From an uncultured Alphaproteobacteria bacterium (GTDB lineage: Bacteria > Pseudomonadota > Alphaproteobacteria > CAAGCB01 > CAG-977), in contig CAKQWA010000007.1 of NCBI GenBank assembly GCA_934277945.1, positions 1 through 64,000 of the forward strand: DNA of 64,000 bases. The letters are read 5' to 3'. Under the pieces are notes generated by a model. That model was not told the DNA's origin. It did no database searches and saw nothing but the letters and a program-made list of their open reading frames with translations. The position numbers were made by a program, and so were the translations under genes. Shown in pieces: positions 1-7,344 of this stretch. Every line of letters begins with the position of its first letter. Within the stretch, counting starts at the first letter, position 1.

Positions 1-51
1 CTTGTTGTTTTCCAGACCACGAATGTATTTTTCGGTAAAAAGATGTTTCAT
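1..51 (-). CDS. Putative integrase, N-terminal fragment at window edge
   Basis: Only the first 17 codons lie in the window; the frame is open to base 1. It starts with ATG at 51-49 behind a good ribosome binding site (GGAGG, 5 bases upstream). The peptide begins MKHLFTEKYIRGL, which resembles the first strand and helix of tyrosine recombinases with an arm-type DNA-binding domain. The main argument is context: a tRNA 3' half lies 165 bases upstream, the usual place for an integrase next to its attachment site. The identity is an inference from position and a very short sequence; it could be any small protein. Confidence 0.4.
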   Translation of the reverse strand, partial: MKHLFTEKYIRGLENNK

Positions 52-216
52 GCCAACCTCCTTTGCGGGGGCGCCCGCGGGGCGCCGCGCAAATAAATCT
101 TATTAAAACCAGATTAGCAAGAATGAAACTTGAAATTCAGCAACATATTGAAAAACAAAAGAAAAATGAACAACAAACAAACGTCGTCAACCATAGAACA
201 ATCGGGCGGAAATCAA

Positions 217-272
217 CTTAAAATCTGTTGGGCTTTATGCCCGTGCGGGTTCGAGTCCCGCCTTCCGCACCA
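217..272 (+). other. 3' half of tRNA-Leu(UAA), probable attachment site
   Basis: From base 217 the sequence reads as the anticodon loop (anticodon TAA), the 3' anticodon arm, the long class II variable arm, the T arm with GGTTCGAGTCC, and the acceptor strand ending CTTCCGCACCA. The 5' half (acceptor, D arm, 5' anticodon strand) is absent: the bases before 217 do not pair with it. A break exactly at the anticodon loop is typical of integration of phages or islands into tRNA genes. The intact tRNA is not in this window. Confidence 0.75.
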
Positions 273-274
273 TC

Positions 275-302
275 AAAAGCCTCGTTTTCGGGGCTTTTTT
301 TT
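275..302 (+). terminator. Rho-independent terminator after tRNA-Leu fragment
   Basis: Stem AAAGCCTCG / CGGGGCTTT with a TTTT loop, followed by a run of T. It is the original terminator of the tRNA-Leu gene. It could also act weakly on the minus strand for the membrane-protein operon ending at 365. Confidence 0.8.
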
Positions 303-364
303 GTTTTCCTTTCCGTCTGCAAAACCGTCAAACAATCTTTTCTTTCGTTCGGGCGGATTGGCGG

Positions 365-1945
365 TTACAATTTGAAGATGAACAACGTCAAGCGCGGGTA
401 GATGTCTTTTTGCAAAGCGGGATCGGCGCACAACCAGCCGCCCATAGCCTGATTCGTTCTGCCGAACACGGTTTCCGCAGGTTCTTCCGGCGTGAAGCAT
501 TGCGCTTTTTTCACGTTCAAGCCGACGTAATAATCCGCGCCGCGCTTTTTCAGCGTTTCCGGCAGATTTGCCGACTGTTTGATTGTTTGGCGCATTTCGT
601 CGTTTGACGCCAAGCCGTCGATGCGCATGACCGGCATACCCGTCAGGTACGACGTAATGCCCGCGCCTCTGCCCATGGCGTAAATGCCCGCGTTTTGCCG
701 CGCGAAATCACCCGTTGCTTCGGCAATCGGCACATAAGCCGCCGACAGCGGTTTGGCGACGACGCCCGCGGCGATCAAAAACAAAAATCCGGACAGCACG
801 CGCGCGCACAAATTCATCTGCCGCTTTTGTTTTGTTTCGTCTTCTTGCGGATTAAGATTTTCCACCAATTTTTGAAACACGAACAAGACGGCGAACGGCG
901 TGCCGACGGTCAACGGATAAAACGCGTACGACGGCAGGTCGACGTAGGTGAACAGCGCGGCGAAAGCCAGAAACAGCAAGGGATAATACAAAAGCGACAA
1001 AAACAGCGTGTCGCGCGGCGTTTGTTTTTTCGTATCTTTCGGAAACGACGTCATCGCGGTCAGAACGCACGCGGCGACGGGGAACAGAACGGTCAGCAGT
1101 TGCGTCGAATTGCGCGCCGGAAAGCGCATGGGATGCCAGACGACCAGCGAAAACAAATTCCACGGCGCGAAACTTTTCACGTTCATCCACGACAGGTATG
1201 TCGAGGGGACGGGCGTGCCGAAATACGACGTTGCGAACGCGACCCAAGCGTACAGCGGAAGCAGTCCGACGGCGAACGCCGGCAGAAAAGTGAAGAATTG
1301 TTTGTAAGTGACGGGGATTTTGCCGTTGAACTGAAAGTAAAAAACCAGCGCGAAAGTCAAAACGAACAGCGCCGCGTCAAATTGCGTGAAAATGGCGGCG
1401 CAGATGCTCAATCCGCATAAAAAACCCGTTGAAAAGCGCGGTTTTTCAAGCATATTCATCATGCAGAGCGCGGACAGGAAAACGGCGCAAATCGCCAAAA
1501 AGGAACCCGTCGCGCACGCCGCCTGCGACAGATACATCAGCGCGAACAGGGAATCGGTGAAAAACCACACGGCGTTTGACGGATTAAAGCCTAATCTGCG
1601 CGCCAGTTTGTGCATTAAAAACGCGCTTGCCCAGCCTGTCAGGGCGATGAACGCGCGCATGAGAATGAAAAACAGCGTCGCGTGCATGTCGCACACAAGC
1701 GTCAGCAAGTACAGGACGCCGCCCCAGACAAGCGAAAAATCGTTTGTTTTGGTCAGCGTGTCGAATGTCGGAAATCCGGCGTTTTTGAAATTTTCAACAA
1801 TTTGAAGCGTGTTGAAAAAGTGTTCGTGCGGGAAAACGAACGCGGGTTTTGACGACATCAGCGGGAGAAAGACGTAAAACGCGGTCAGGGCGGCGAAACA
1901 GGCGGCGGCTTTGCGCGCGAAAAGAAAAGAAAGGATTTTATTCAT
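365..1945 (-). CDS. Polytopic membrane protein, GT-C-like, function unknown
   Basis: A 526-residue protein with about ten hydrophobic segments over the first 400 residues and a hydrophilic C-terminal domain of about 110 residues. The first segments are separated by a loop with the sequence FPHEHFF. This layout resembles GT-C type glycosyltransferases of the polyprenyl-phosphate-sugar class, but I see no diagnostic acidic pair and do not assign a reaction. The ATG at 1945 is chosen because it overlaps the stop of the upstream nfeD gene (ATGA), showing translational coupling; longer versions would lie inside nfeD. It is the last gene of the qmcA-nfeD group. A second protein of similar build lies at 60452-62011. 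Confidence 0.6.
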   Translation of the reverse strand: MNKILSFLFARKAAACFAALTAFYVFLPLMSSKPAFVFPHEHFFNTLQIVENFKNAGFPTFDTLTKTNDFSLVWGGVLYLLTLVCDMHATLFFILMRAFIALTGWASAFLMHKLARRLGFNPSNAVWFFTDSLFALMYLSQAACATGSFLAICAVFLSALCMMNMLEKPRFSTGFLCGLSICAAIFTQFDAALFVLTFALVFYFQFNGKIPVTYKQFFTFLPAFAVGLLPLYAWVAFATSYFGTPVPSTYLSWMNVKSFAPWNLFSLVVWHPMRFPARNSTQLLTVLFPVAACVLTAMTSFPKDTKKQTPRDTLFLSLLYYPLLFLAFAALFTYVDLPSYAFYPLTVGTPFAVLFVFQKLVENLNPQEDETKQKRQMNLCARVLSGFLFLIAAGVVAKPLSAAYVPIAEATGDFARQNAGIYAMGRGAGITSYLTGMPVMRIDGLASNDEMRQTIKQSANLPETLKKRGADYYVGLNVKKAQCFTPEEPAETVFGRTNQAMGGWLCADPALQKDIYPRLTLFIFKL

Positions 1946-2436
1946 GCGTCCGCCGAGTCCGTTGCGTCCGGTTGTTGTTTGCTTTGCTGTTCGTTCGCGG
2001 GCTCGACCTTTAAGAACGTGCCTTGCGCGCCGACGGCTTTCACGGCTTGCCCCGCCTTGATTTCCGCGTCGCACAGCGCGACCCAGACGGTGTCGCCGAC
2101 TTTGATTTTACCGCGTCCGTCGGCAAAGTTTTCCTGCGCCTGAAAAATCTGCCCGACGTAAGATTCCAGCCTGTTGTTCAAAGACGACGCGTCGCTTGCG
2201 GCTTGCGCGGGAGCGATCAGTTTTCTGCCGACGCACGCGAAAACGACCGAGCACACGGCGAAAACCGTGCCCGTCGCCGTGAACGGCAGGGCGGGGAAGA
2301 AAAAGACGAGCGCGCCTGTCAAAATGCCCGCCAAGCCGATCCACAGCAGAAACACGCCGGGGACGACGATTTCCAAAATCATCAGCACCGCGCCCAAAAT
2401 CAGCCAGCCCGTGTAGGCGTTCAAAGCGTTTTCCAT
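1942..2436 (-). CDS. NfeD family membrane protein
   Basis: 164 residues. Three or four closely spaced hydrophobic segments fill residues 10-75 (with the motif ILEIVVPGVFLLWIGLAG). A C-terminal OB-fold-like soluble domain follows around 90-145, with GKIKVGDTVWVA typical of NfeD C-terminal domains. NfeD proteins work with SPFH proteins in membrane quality control and lipid-raft-like assemblies. The partner gene encoding a QmcA-type SPFH protein sits 3 bases upstream, the standard gene pair. The C-terminus ends in a Gln/Asp-rich tail. Confidence 0.9.
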   Translation of the reverse strand: MENALNAYTGWLILGAVLMILEIVVPGVFLLWIGLAGILTGALVFFFPALPFTATGTVFAVCSVVFACVGRKLIAPAQAASDASSLNNRLESYVGQIFQAQENFADGRGKIKVGDTVWVALCDAEIKAGQAVKAVGAQGTFLKVEPANEQQSKQQPDATDSADA

Positions 2437-2439
2437 GCG

Positions 2440-3363
2440 TTATTTCCCGCTTTTCTGGTTTTTGTTCAGCGCTTCTTTCGCGATTTCGCCGATGCCCGCG
2501 ATGGAGCCCAGAATGTTCGTCGCTTCAATCGGCAGCAGAACCATTTTGGAATTTTCCGCCTCGCCGATGCTTTTCAGGGCTTCGACGTATTTTGTGCCCA
2601 AGAAGTAGTTGACGGCGTTGATGTTGCCCTGCGAAATCGCTTCGGAAACCGCCAAAGTCGCTTTGGCTTCCGCCTCCGCCTGACGTTCGCGCGCCAGAGC
2701 GTCCAGAAAAGCCGCTTCCTTGCGGGCTTCCGCTTGCAGAACGACGGCCTGCTTTTCGCCTTCCGCCTGCAAGATTTGCGCCTGACGGACGGCTTCCGCG
2801 TCCAGAATCGTCGCGCGTTTGTCGCGTTCGGCTTTCATCTGGCGCGCCATGGCGTCCACCAGATCGCGCGGCGGGGAGATGTCTTTGATTTCGATGCGGG
2901 TGACTTTCACGCCCCACGGCGACGTCGCGTCGTCCACGACGGACAGCAGTTTGTGGTTGATGATGTCGCGCTGGCTGAGCAGTTCGTCAAGATCCATCGA
3001 CCCCATGACCGTGCGGATGTTCGTCATGACCAAATTCAAAATGGCGATTTTCAACTGGCGGACTTCGTACACCGCGCGGGCGGAATCCAGCACCTGATAG
3101 AACACGACGCCGTCGACCGTGACCATGGCGTTGTCTTTGGTGATGACTTCCTGCGACGGCACGTCCAGCACCTGTTCCATGACGTTGACTTTCGCGCCGA
3201 TCGTGTCGATGAACGGCACAATCAGACTCAACCCCGGTTTTAACGTGTGCGTGTAGCGTCCGAAGCGTTCGACGGTGTATTCCATGCCCTGCGGCACGGT
3301 TTTCACGCCGGCGAACAGGACGGCGACCGCCAAAACGATGATAACGACGACAAAAGCTCCCAT
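2440..3363 (-). CDS. qmcA: SPFH/stomatin family protein (paraslipin)
   Basis: 307 residues, normal for the family. One N-terminal membrane anchor (2-20) is followed by an SPFH/band 7 domain (about 25-190) with VPQGMEYTVERFGRY and DISPPRDLVDAM. A long Ala/Glu/Gln-rich coiled coil (about 190-245) comes next, then a hydrophobic C-terminus. The start ATG has GGAGG upstream. It is first in an operon with nfeD. Members form large membrane-bound cages that regulate FtsH-type proteolysis or organise lipids; that role is family knowledge, not shown here. Confidence 0.92.
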   Translation of the reverse strand: MGAFVVVIIVLAVAVLFAGVKTVPQGMEYTVERFGRYTHTLKPGLSLIVPFIDTIGAKVNVMEQVLDVPSQEVITKDNAMVTVDGVVFYQVLDSARAVYEVRQLKIAILNLVMTNIRTVMGSMDLDELLSQRDIINHKLLSVVDDATSPWGVKVTRIEIKDISPPRDLVDAMARQMKAERDKRATILDAEAVRQAQILQAEGEKQAVVLQAEARKEAAFLDALARERQAEAEAKATLAVSEAISQGNINAVNYFLGTKYVEALKSIGEAENSKMVLLPIEATNILGSIAGIGEIAKEALNKNQKSGK

Positions 3364-3430
3364 AAGCGCCTCCCTGTGAAAACAAAACGTCCTACAAGGA
3401 TACGCGAAAAAAACGGTTTTGGCTATGCTT

Positions 3431-3766
3431 TTATTTTTTGAAAATCAGCGCGGCGGCGGCAATCAGCAGGACGAAGCCGGCGATGTGGTTCCAGCGGATT
3501 TTTTCGCCCAGATAAGCGACGGAAAACACGGCGAACACCGCCAGCGTGATGACTTCCTGCATCCCTTTGAGCTGGGCGGCGCTGAACACTTCGTGTCCCA
3601 TGCGGTTGGCGGGGACTTGCAGACAGTATTCAAAAAACGCGATGCCCCAACTTGCCAGAACGACCAGCCACAGCGGGCTGTCTTTGAATTTCAGATGTCC
3701 GTACCACGCGAACGTCATAAAAACGTTGGAACACACAAGCAAAACGACGGGATAAACGGCGTTCAT
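3431..3766 (-). CDS. Small DMT-type membrane protein (DUF486-like)
   Basis: 111 residues with four predicted transmembrane helices, typical of the DUF486 family related to drug/metabolite transporters of the SMR size class. Recognisable family sequences are MTFAWYGHLKF and QVPANRMG in the middle. Start ATG at 3766 with AGGAG 8 bases upstream. It is transcribed in the same direction as qmcA but 67 bases away, so it may be separate. Substrate is unknown. Confidence 0.8.
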   Translation of the reverse strand: MNAVYPVVLLVCSNVFMTFAWYGHLKFKDSPLWLVVLASWGIAFFEYCLQVPANRMGHEVFSAAQLKGMQEVITLAVFAVFSVAYLGEKIRWNHIAGFVLLIAAAALIFKK

Positions 3767-3905
3767 GATCTAACTCCTGACATTGAAACGGGTTTGATGC
3801 CGGCGTTATAAACGCGAATTGATATTTTTTCAAAGAAAATCCTTTTCTTTTGCGTAAAAAAAAGGCATCTTGAAAGCAAGGCGGGCGATATTTGCCGTCT
3901 AAAAC

Positions 3906-3921
3906 CGGCACGGTTCTTGCA
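3906..3921 (+). promoter_or_regulatory. Sigma-54-like promoter of the flgB operon
   Basis: The sequence CGGCACGGTTCTTGCA has GG at 3907-3908 and GC at 3919-3920, exactly ten bases apart, as in the -24/-12 consensus TGGCACG-N4-TTGC. Only the first T differs. It lies 80 bases before flgB, leaving a leader of about 70 bases. Sigma-54 control of middle flagellar genes is known in Caulobacter. Confidence 0.75.
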
Positions 3922-4000
3922 TATATTTTTAACGAAAGGTCGATTCACTTTTTTTTAAGGTTATGTTCGCAGAATCGTTTTCAGACAGGGAGTCGCCGTC

Positions 4001-4444
4001 ATGGATTTAAAAAATCTCAATTTCTTTCAAATGAGCGATCAAAAAATGCGCTGGCTGGCGCAGCGTCAATCCGTTTTGGCGCAGAACGTCGCCAACGCCG
4101 ACACGCCCGATTATATGCCGTCCGACTTGAAACCGCTGAAATTCCGCGAATTCGTCGGCGAAAGCAAGCACGTTCAAATGGTGCGCACGAACCCCATGCA
4201 CCGCTCCCGCGCTTCCGGCGAAACGACAATCGTGAAGACGAATCCCGCGCATATGTCGCCGACGCCCGACGGCGCCGCCCGCGAAGAACCGCATCGCCCT
4301 TTTGAAACCAGCATCGACAAAAACGGCGTGATTTTGGAAGAGCAGATGGCGAAAGTCGACGCGACGCGCTCCGAATACGACCGCGTGACCGCGCTGTTTC
4401 AGAAAAACGTCAATCTGATCGGCATTGCGCTGAACAAGAAATAA
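4001..4444 (+). CDS. flgB: Flagellar proximal rod protein FlgB
   Basis: 147 residues. The N-terminus carries the rod-protein signature around residues 26-38 (LAQNVANADTPDY), shared with FlgC, FlgF, FlgG and FlgE. FlgB assembles in the periplasm onto the MS ring as part of the proximal rod and is exported by the flagellar type III apparatus. It is first in an operon with flgC, fliE, fliQ, fliR, flhB, cckA and cysQ, behind a sigma-54-like promoter. Start ATG has GGGAG upstream. Confidence 0.95.
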   Translation: MDLKNLNFFQMSDQKMRWLAQRQSVLAQNVANADTPDYMPSDLKPLKFREFVGESKHVQMVRTNPMHRSRASGETTIVKTNPAHMSPTPDGAAREEPHRPFETSIDKNGVILEEQMAKVDATRSEYDRVTALFQKNVNLIGIALNKK

Positions 4445-4456
4445 TAGGGGGACGAC

Positions 4457-4867
4457 ATGGACGATTTGACTTTAAGCAAAACAATCGCCGCTTCCGGCAT
4501 GAAAGCCCAAGCCTTGCGCCTGCGCGTCATTTCCGAAAATCTGGCGAACGCGGATTCTTTGGGCAAAACGGCGGGGGCTCAGCCGTACCGCCGCAAAACC
4601 GTGACGTTCCGCAGCGAACTCGACCGTCAGACCGGCGCGCAACTGGTCAAAGTCGGGCGCGTGTCGAAAGATTACGGCGAACTGGAACGCAAATACAACC
4701 CGTCGCACGTCGCCGCCGACGCGGACGGATATGTTTTAATGCCGAACGTCAATCCGCTGATTGAAACAATGGATATGCGCGAGGCGCAACAGACTTACGA
4801 AGCCAACGTCAACGTCATCAGCGTGTCCAAGGACATGGCGAGCAAGACGCTGGATTTGATCCGCTGA
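4457..4867 (+). CDS. flgC: Flagellar proximal rod protein FlgC
   Basis: 136 residues, the usual size. The N-terminal rod motif (VISENLANADS, about 24-34) and the C-terminal motif (REAQQTYEANVNVI, then a helix ending LDLIR) form the terminal coiled-coil of rod proteins. It lies 12 bases after flgB with GGGGGA as ribosome binding site. It forms the proximal rod together with FlgB and FliE. Confidence 0.96.
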   Translation: MDDLTLSKTIAASGMKAQALRLRVISENLANADSLGKTAGAQPYRRKTVTFRSELDRQTGAQLVKVGRVSKDYGELERKYNPSHVAADADGYVLMPNVNPLIETMDMREAQQTYEANVNVISVSKDMASKTLDLIR

Positions 4868-4884
4868 TTTAAGGAGCAGAAACG

Positions 4885-5196
4885 ATGGTTACGGATATCA
4901 ACGCCGCATTGAACGCCTATCGCACGGCGGCGGAACGCGTGATTGAACCGAGCGCGCCGCAAGAGGAAACCGCGCCGCACGGCACATTCGCCGCTTTGGT
5001 CAAATCCGCCGTCGATGAAGCGATCGCCGACAACAAAAAGGCGGAACTGAAAAGTATGCAGGCGATTAAAGGCACGGCGGATATGCAGGACGTCGTCATG
5101 GCCGTGTCGAACGCGGAAACCGCTTTGCAGACCGTCGTCGCCGTGCGCGACAAGGTCGTGACCGCGTATCAGGAAATTTTGCAGATGCCTATCTGA
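4885..5196 (+). CDS. fliE: Flagellar hook-basal body protein FliE
   Basis: 103 residues. The C-terminal half (KGTADMQDVVMAVSNAETAL, then AYQEILQMPI at the end) is the conserved FliE domain that links the MS ring to the rod. The N-terminal half is variable, as is usual. It lies 17 bases after flgC with AAGGAG as ribosome binding site. Confidence 0.95.
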   Translation: MVTDINAALNAYRTAAERVIEPSAPQEETAPHGTFAALVKSAVDEAIADNKKAELKSMQAIKGTADMQDVVMAVSNAETALQTVVAVRDKVVTAYQEILQMPI

Positions 5197-5208
5197 CGGG
5201 CGGTTTTT

Positions 5209-5478
5209 ATGAACGAACTGATGGTCATTGAAGTCGGCAAGGACGCCATTTACACGCTGTTGATCGTGGTGGCGCCGCTGTTGTTCGCCGCCATGTTCAT
5301 CGGGTTGCTCATCGGTTTGTTCCAGACGCTGACGCAGTTGCAGGAAATGACGCTGGTTTTCGTGCCGAAAATCATCTTTGTCTTTATCACGATGATTCTT
5401 TTCATGCCGTTCATGATGAACCGGCTGAAAGTGTTCACCGAAGGGCTGTTCGATAAAATCGTCGCTTTGGGAATGTAG
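5209..5478 (+). CDS. fliQ: Flagellar export apparatus protein FliQ
   Basis: 89 residues with two transmembrane helices (about 15-40 and 50-75) and the family sequence LLIGLFQTLTQLQEMTL between them. FliQ is part of the export gate with FliP and FliR in the inner membrane. fliR follows 2 bases later. fliP, often next to fliQ, is not in this operon. Confidence 0.96.
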   Translation: MNELMVIEVGKDAIYTLLIVVAPLLFAAMFIGLLIGLFQTLTQLQEMTLVFVPKIIFVFITMILFMPFMMNRLKVFTEGLFDKIVALGM

Positions 5479-5480
5479 CC

Positions 5481-6248
5481 ATGCTTTTGCAATGGGACAA
5501 ACTGCTGGCGACGGAAGTTTTTCACTATTTCCTTGTCTTTACGCGCTTTGCCGCGGCGTTCGGCTTCATGCCGTTTTTCGCGTCGACCTATGTGCCGCGC
5601 CGGATTCGCCTGCTGTTCGCTTTGGCGGTCTGTTTCGCGGTGACGCCGCTTTTGTCGCCGCTTCTTCCCGCCATGCCGCAAAGCGTCGGCGGGCTGTTTT
5701 ACGTTATAATCATTGAAGTGACAATCGGGCTGTTTTTGGGCTTTTTCCCGTATTTCATCCTTGCCGCCGTCGATTTGACGGGGCAGGTGTCCGCGCAGGC
5801 GACCAGTTTTGCCAACGCGACGGCGTTCGACCCGACGACGCAGGTGCAATCGACCGTTTTGACGACTTTTTTAACGCTGATCGCCTTGGTGCTGATAGCC
5901 GTCACGGGCGTGTACCAGATTATGTTCACGGGCATTGTCGCGTCGTATAAACTGTTTCCCGTCGGGCAGGAGGTTTTGCTGGGCGACATGAGCAAAACGC
6001 TGGCGCAGACGCTTCAATCGGCGTTCGTGTGCGGCTTTAAAATCTCCGCGCCGTTCATTTTGATGATGATTGTGCTGTATTCCGCCATGGGCGTGATGTC
6101 GCGCCTGATGCCGCAGTTGAACATCCTGTTCGTGATGATGCCGTTGCAGGTTTATTTGGGGCTGGCGCTTTTAATGATGTCTTTGCCCTTGATGATGATG
6201 TGGTTTTTAAGGTATTTTGAAGACCTGATTAAAAATTTCGCTTTGTAG
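5481..6248 (+). CDS. fliR: Flagellar export apparatus protein FliR
   Basis: 255 residues with about six hydrophobic segments, normal for FliR. Family features are FTRFAAAFGFMPFF near the N-terminus and LMPQLNILFVMMPLQ near the C-terminus. It is part of the FliPQR export gate. It lies 2 bases after fliQ and 10 bases before flhB. Confidence 0.96.
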   Translation: MLLQWDKLLATEVFHYFLVFTRFAAAFGFMPFFASTYVPRRIRLLFALAVCFAVTPLLSPLLPAMPQSVGGLFYVIIIEVTIGLFLGFFPYFILAAVDLTGQVSAQATSFANATAFDPTTQVQSTVLTTFLTLIALVLIAVTGVYQIMFTGIVASYKLFPVGQEVLLGDMSKTLAQTLQSAFVCGFKISAPFILMMIVLYSAMGVMSRLMPQLNILFVMMPLQVYLGLALLMMSLPLMMMWFLRYFEDLIKNFAL

Positions 6249-6258
6249 AGGAGAACGC

Positions 6259-7344
6259 ATGGCGGGCGACGGCGAGGACGAGGCATCCAAAACGGAGGAG
6301 GCTTCCGAGCGAAAACTGGAAAAGGCGCGCGAGGAAGGTCACGTCCCCATATCCCAAGAAGTCAAAAGTTGGTTTATCCTGTTCGGCGCGCTGATGATGC
6401 TGTGGGGGCTCGCCCCGTTCGCAATGCGCCGGATTGTCCGGCTGTCCATGCCTTTTATCGAACATCCCGACGAAATTCCGACGGGCATCCGCGCCCTGCA
6501 AGCTTTAACGACCGAAACGTCGGGGCGGCTGTTGATCGCCGTCGCGCCGATGATGGCGGTTTTCCTGCTGTTCGCCGCCGTGTCCGCGCTGGTGCAAATC
6601 GGGTTCATGTACACGCCGAAGCGTTTGGAATTCAAGTGGGACAAACTGAACGTCTTTCAGGCGATGACCGAATTCATCACGCGCCAGAAGATTGTCGAAA
6701 TGCTCAAAGGGCTGGCGAAAATCGCCGCGGTGCTGTGGGGCGCGTATCTGGTCGTCAAGCCGCGCATCGTCGATATGACGGGACTGCCGTCTTTCTCCGT
6801 CGCCGACATTTTGGACAACATTTCGGACACGTTGTTCTGGATGCTGTTCACCATGGTGATGATTATGTTCGTCATCGCGTTCGCGGACTATTTCTACCAG
6901 AAATTCTCCTATTTGAAAAAACAGCGCATGACCAAGCAGGAAGTCAAAGAGGAATACAAACAGACCGAAGGCGACCCGCAAATCAAAATGCGCCTGCGTT
7001 CCATCCGCATGGAGCGGTTTCGCCAGCGTATGATGGCGAACGTGCCGAAATCGACCGTCGTGGTGACGAACCCGACGCACTTTGCCGTCGCTTTGCGCTA
7101 CGCTCCCGAAGAAAACATGGCGGCGCCCGTCGTGACGGCGAAAGGGCAGGATTTCATCGCTTTGAAAATCAAGGAAATCGCAAAGGAAAACGACGTGCCG
7201 ATTGTCGAAGACCCGCCGCTTGCCCGCGCGCTGTACGCGACGGTCGAAATCGACCGGCAAATTCCGGAAATGCATTTCGCCGCCGTCGCGAAAGTCATTC
7301 AATACGTTTACAAACAGCAGGGGAAAATGCCCGATGGCGCGTGA
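6259..7344 (+). CDS. flhB: Flagellar export switch protein FlhB
   Basis: 361 residues. A charged N-terminus precedes four transmembrane segments up to about residue 215, then a cytoplasmic domain with the autocleavage motif Asn271-Pro-Thr-His. FlhB switches export from rod/hook to filament substrates after cleavage at that motif. Start ATG has AGAGGAG upstream. The end overlaps the start of cckA by 11 bases, implying coupled translation. Confidence 0.97.
   Translation: MAGDGEDEASKTEEASERKLEKAREEGHVPISQEVKSWFILFGALMMLWGLAPFAMRRIVRLSMPFIEHPDEIPTGIRALQALTTETSGRLLIAVAPMMAVFLLFAAVSALVQIGFMYTPKRLEFKWDKLNVFQAMTEFITRQKIVEMLKGLAKIAAVLWGAYLVVKPRIVDMTGLPSFSVADILDNISDTLFWMLFTMVMIMFVIAFADYFYQKFSYLKKQRMTKQEVKEEYKQTEGDPQIKMRLRSIRMERFRQRMMANVPKSTVVVTNPTHFAVALRYAPEENMAAPVVTAKGQDFIALKIKEIAKENDVPIVEDPPLARALYATVEIDRQIPEMHFAAVAKVIQYVYKQQGKMPDGA

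Noticed and set aside
2023..3243. 406-codon plus-strand frame over nfeD and qmcA
   Set aside because: Shadow of the real minus-strand genes; Arg/Phe-rich, no ribosome site or family resemblance.
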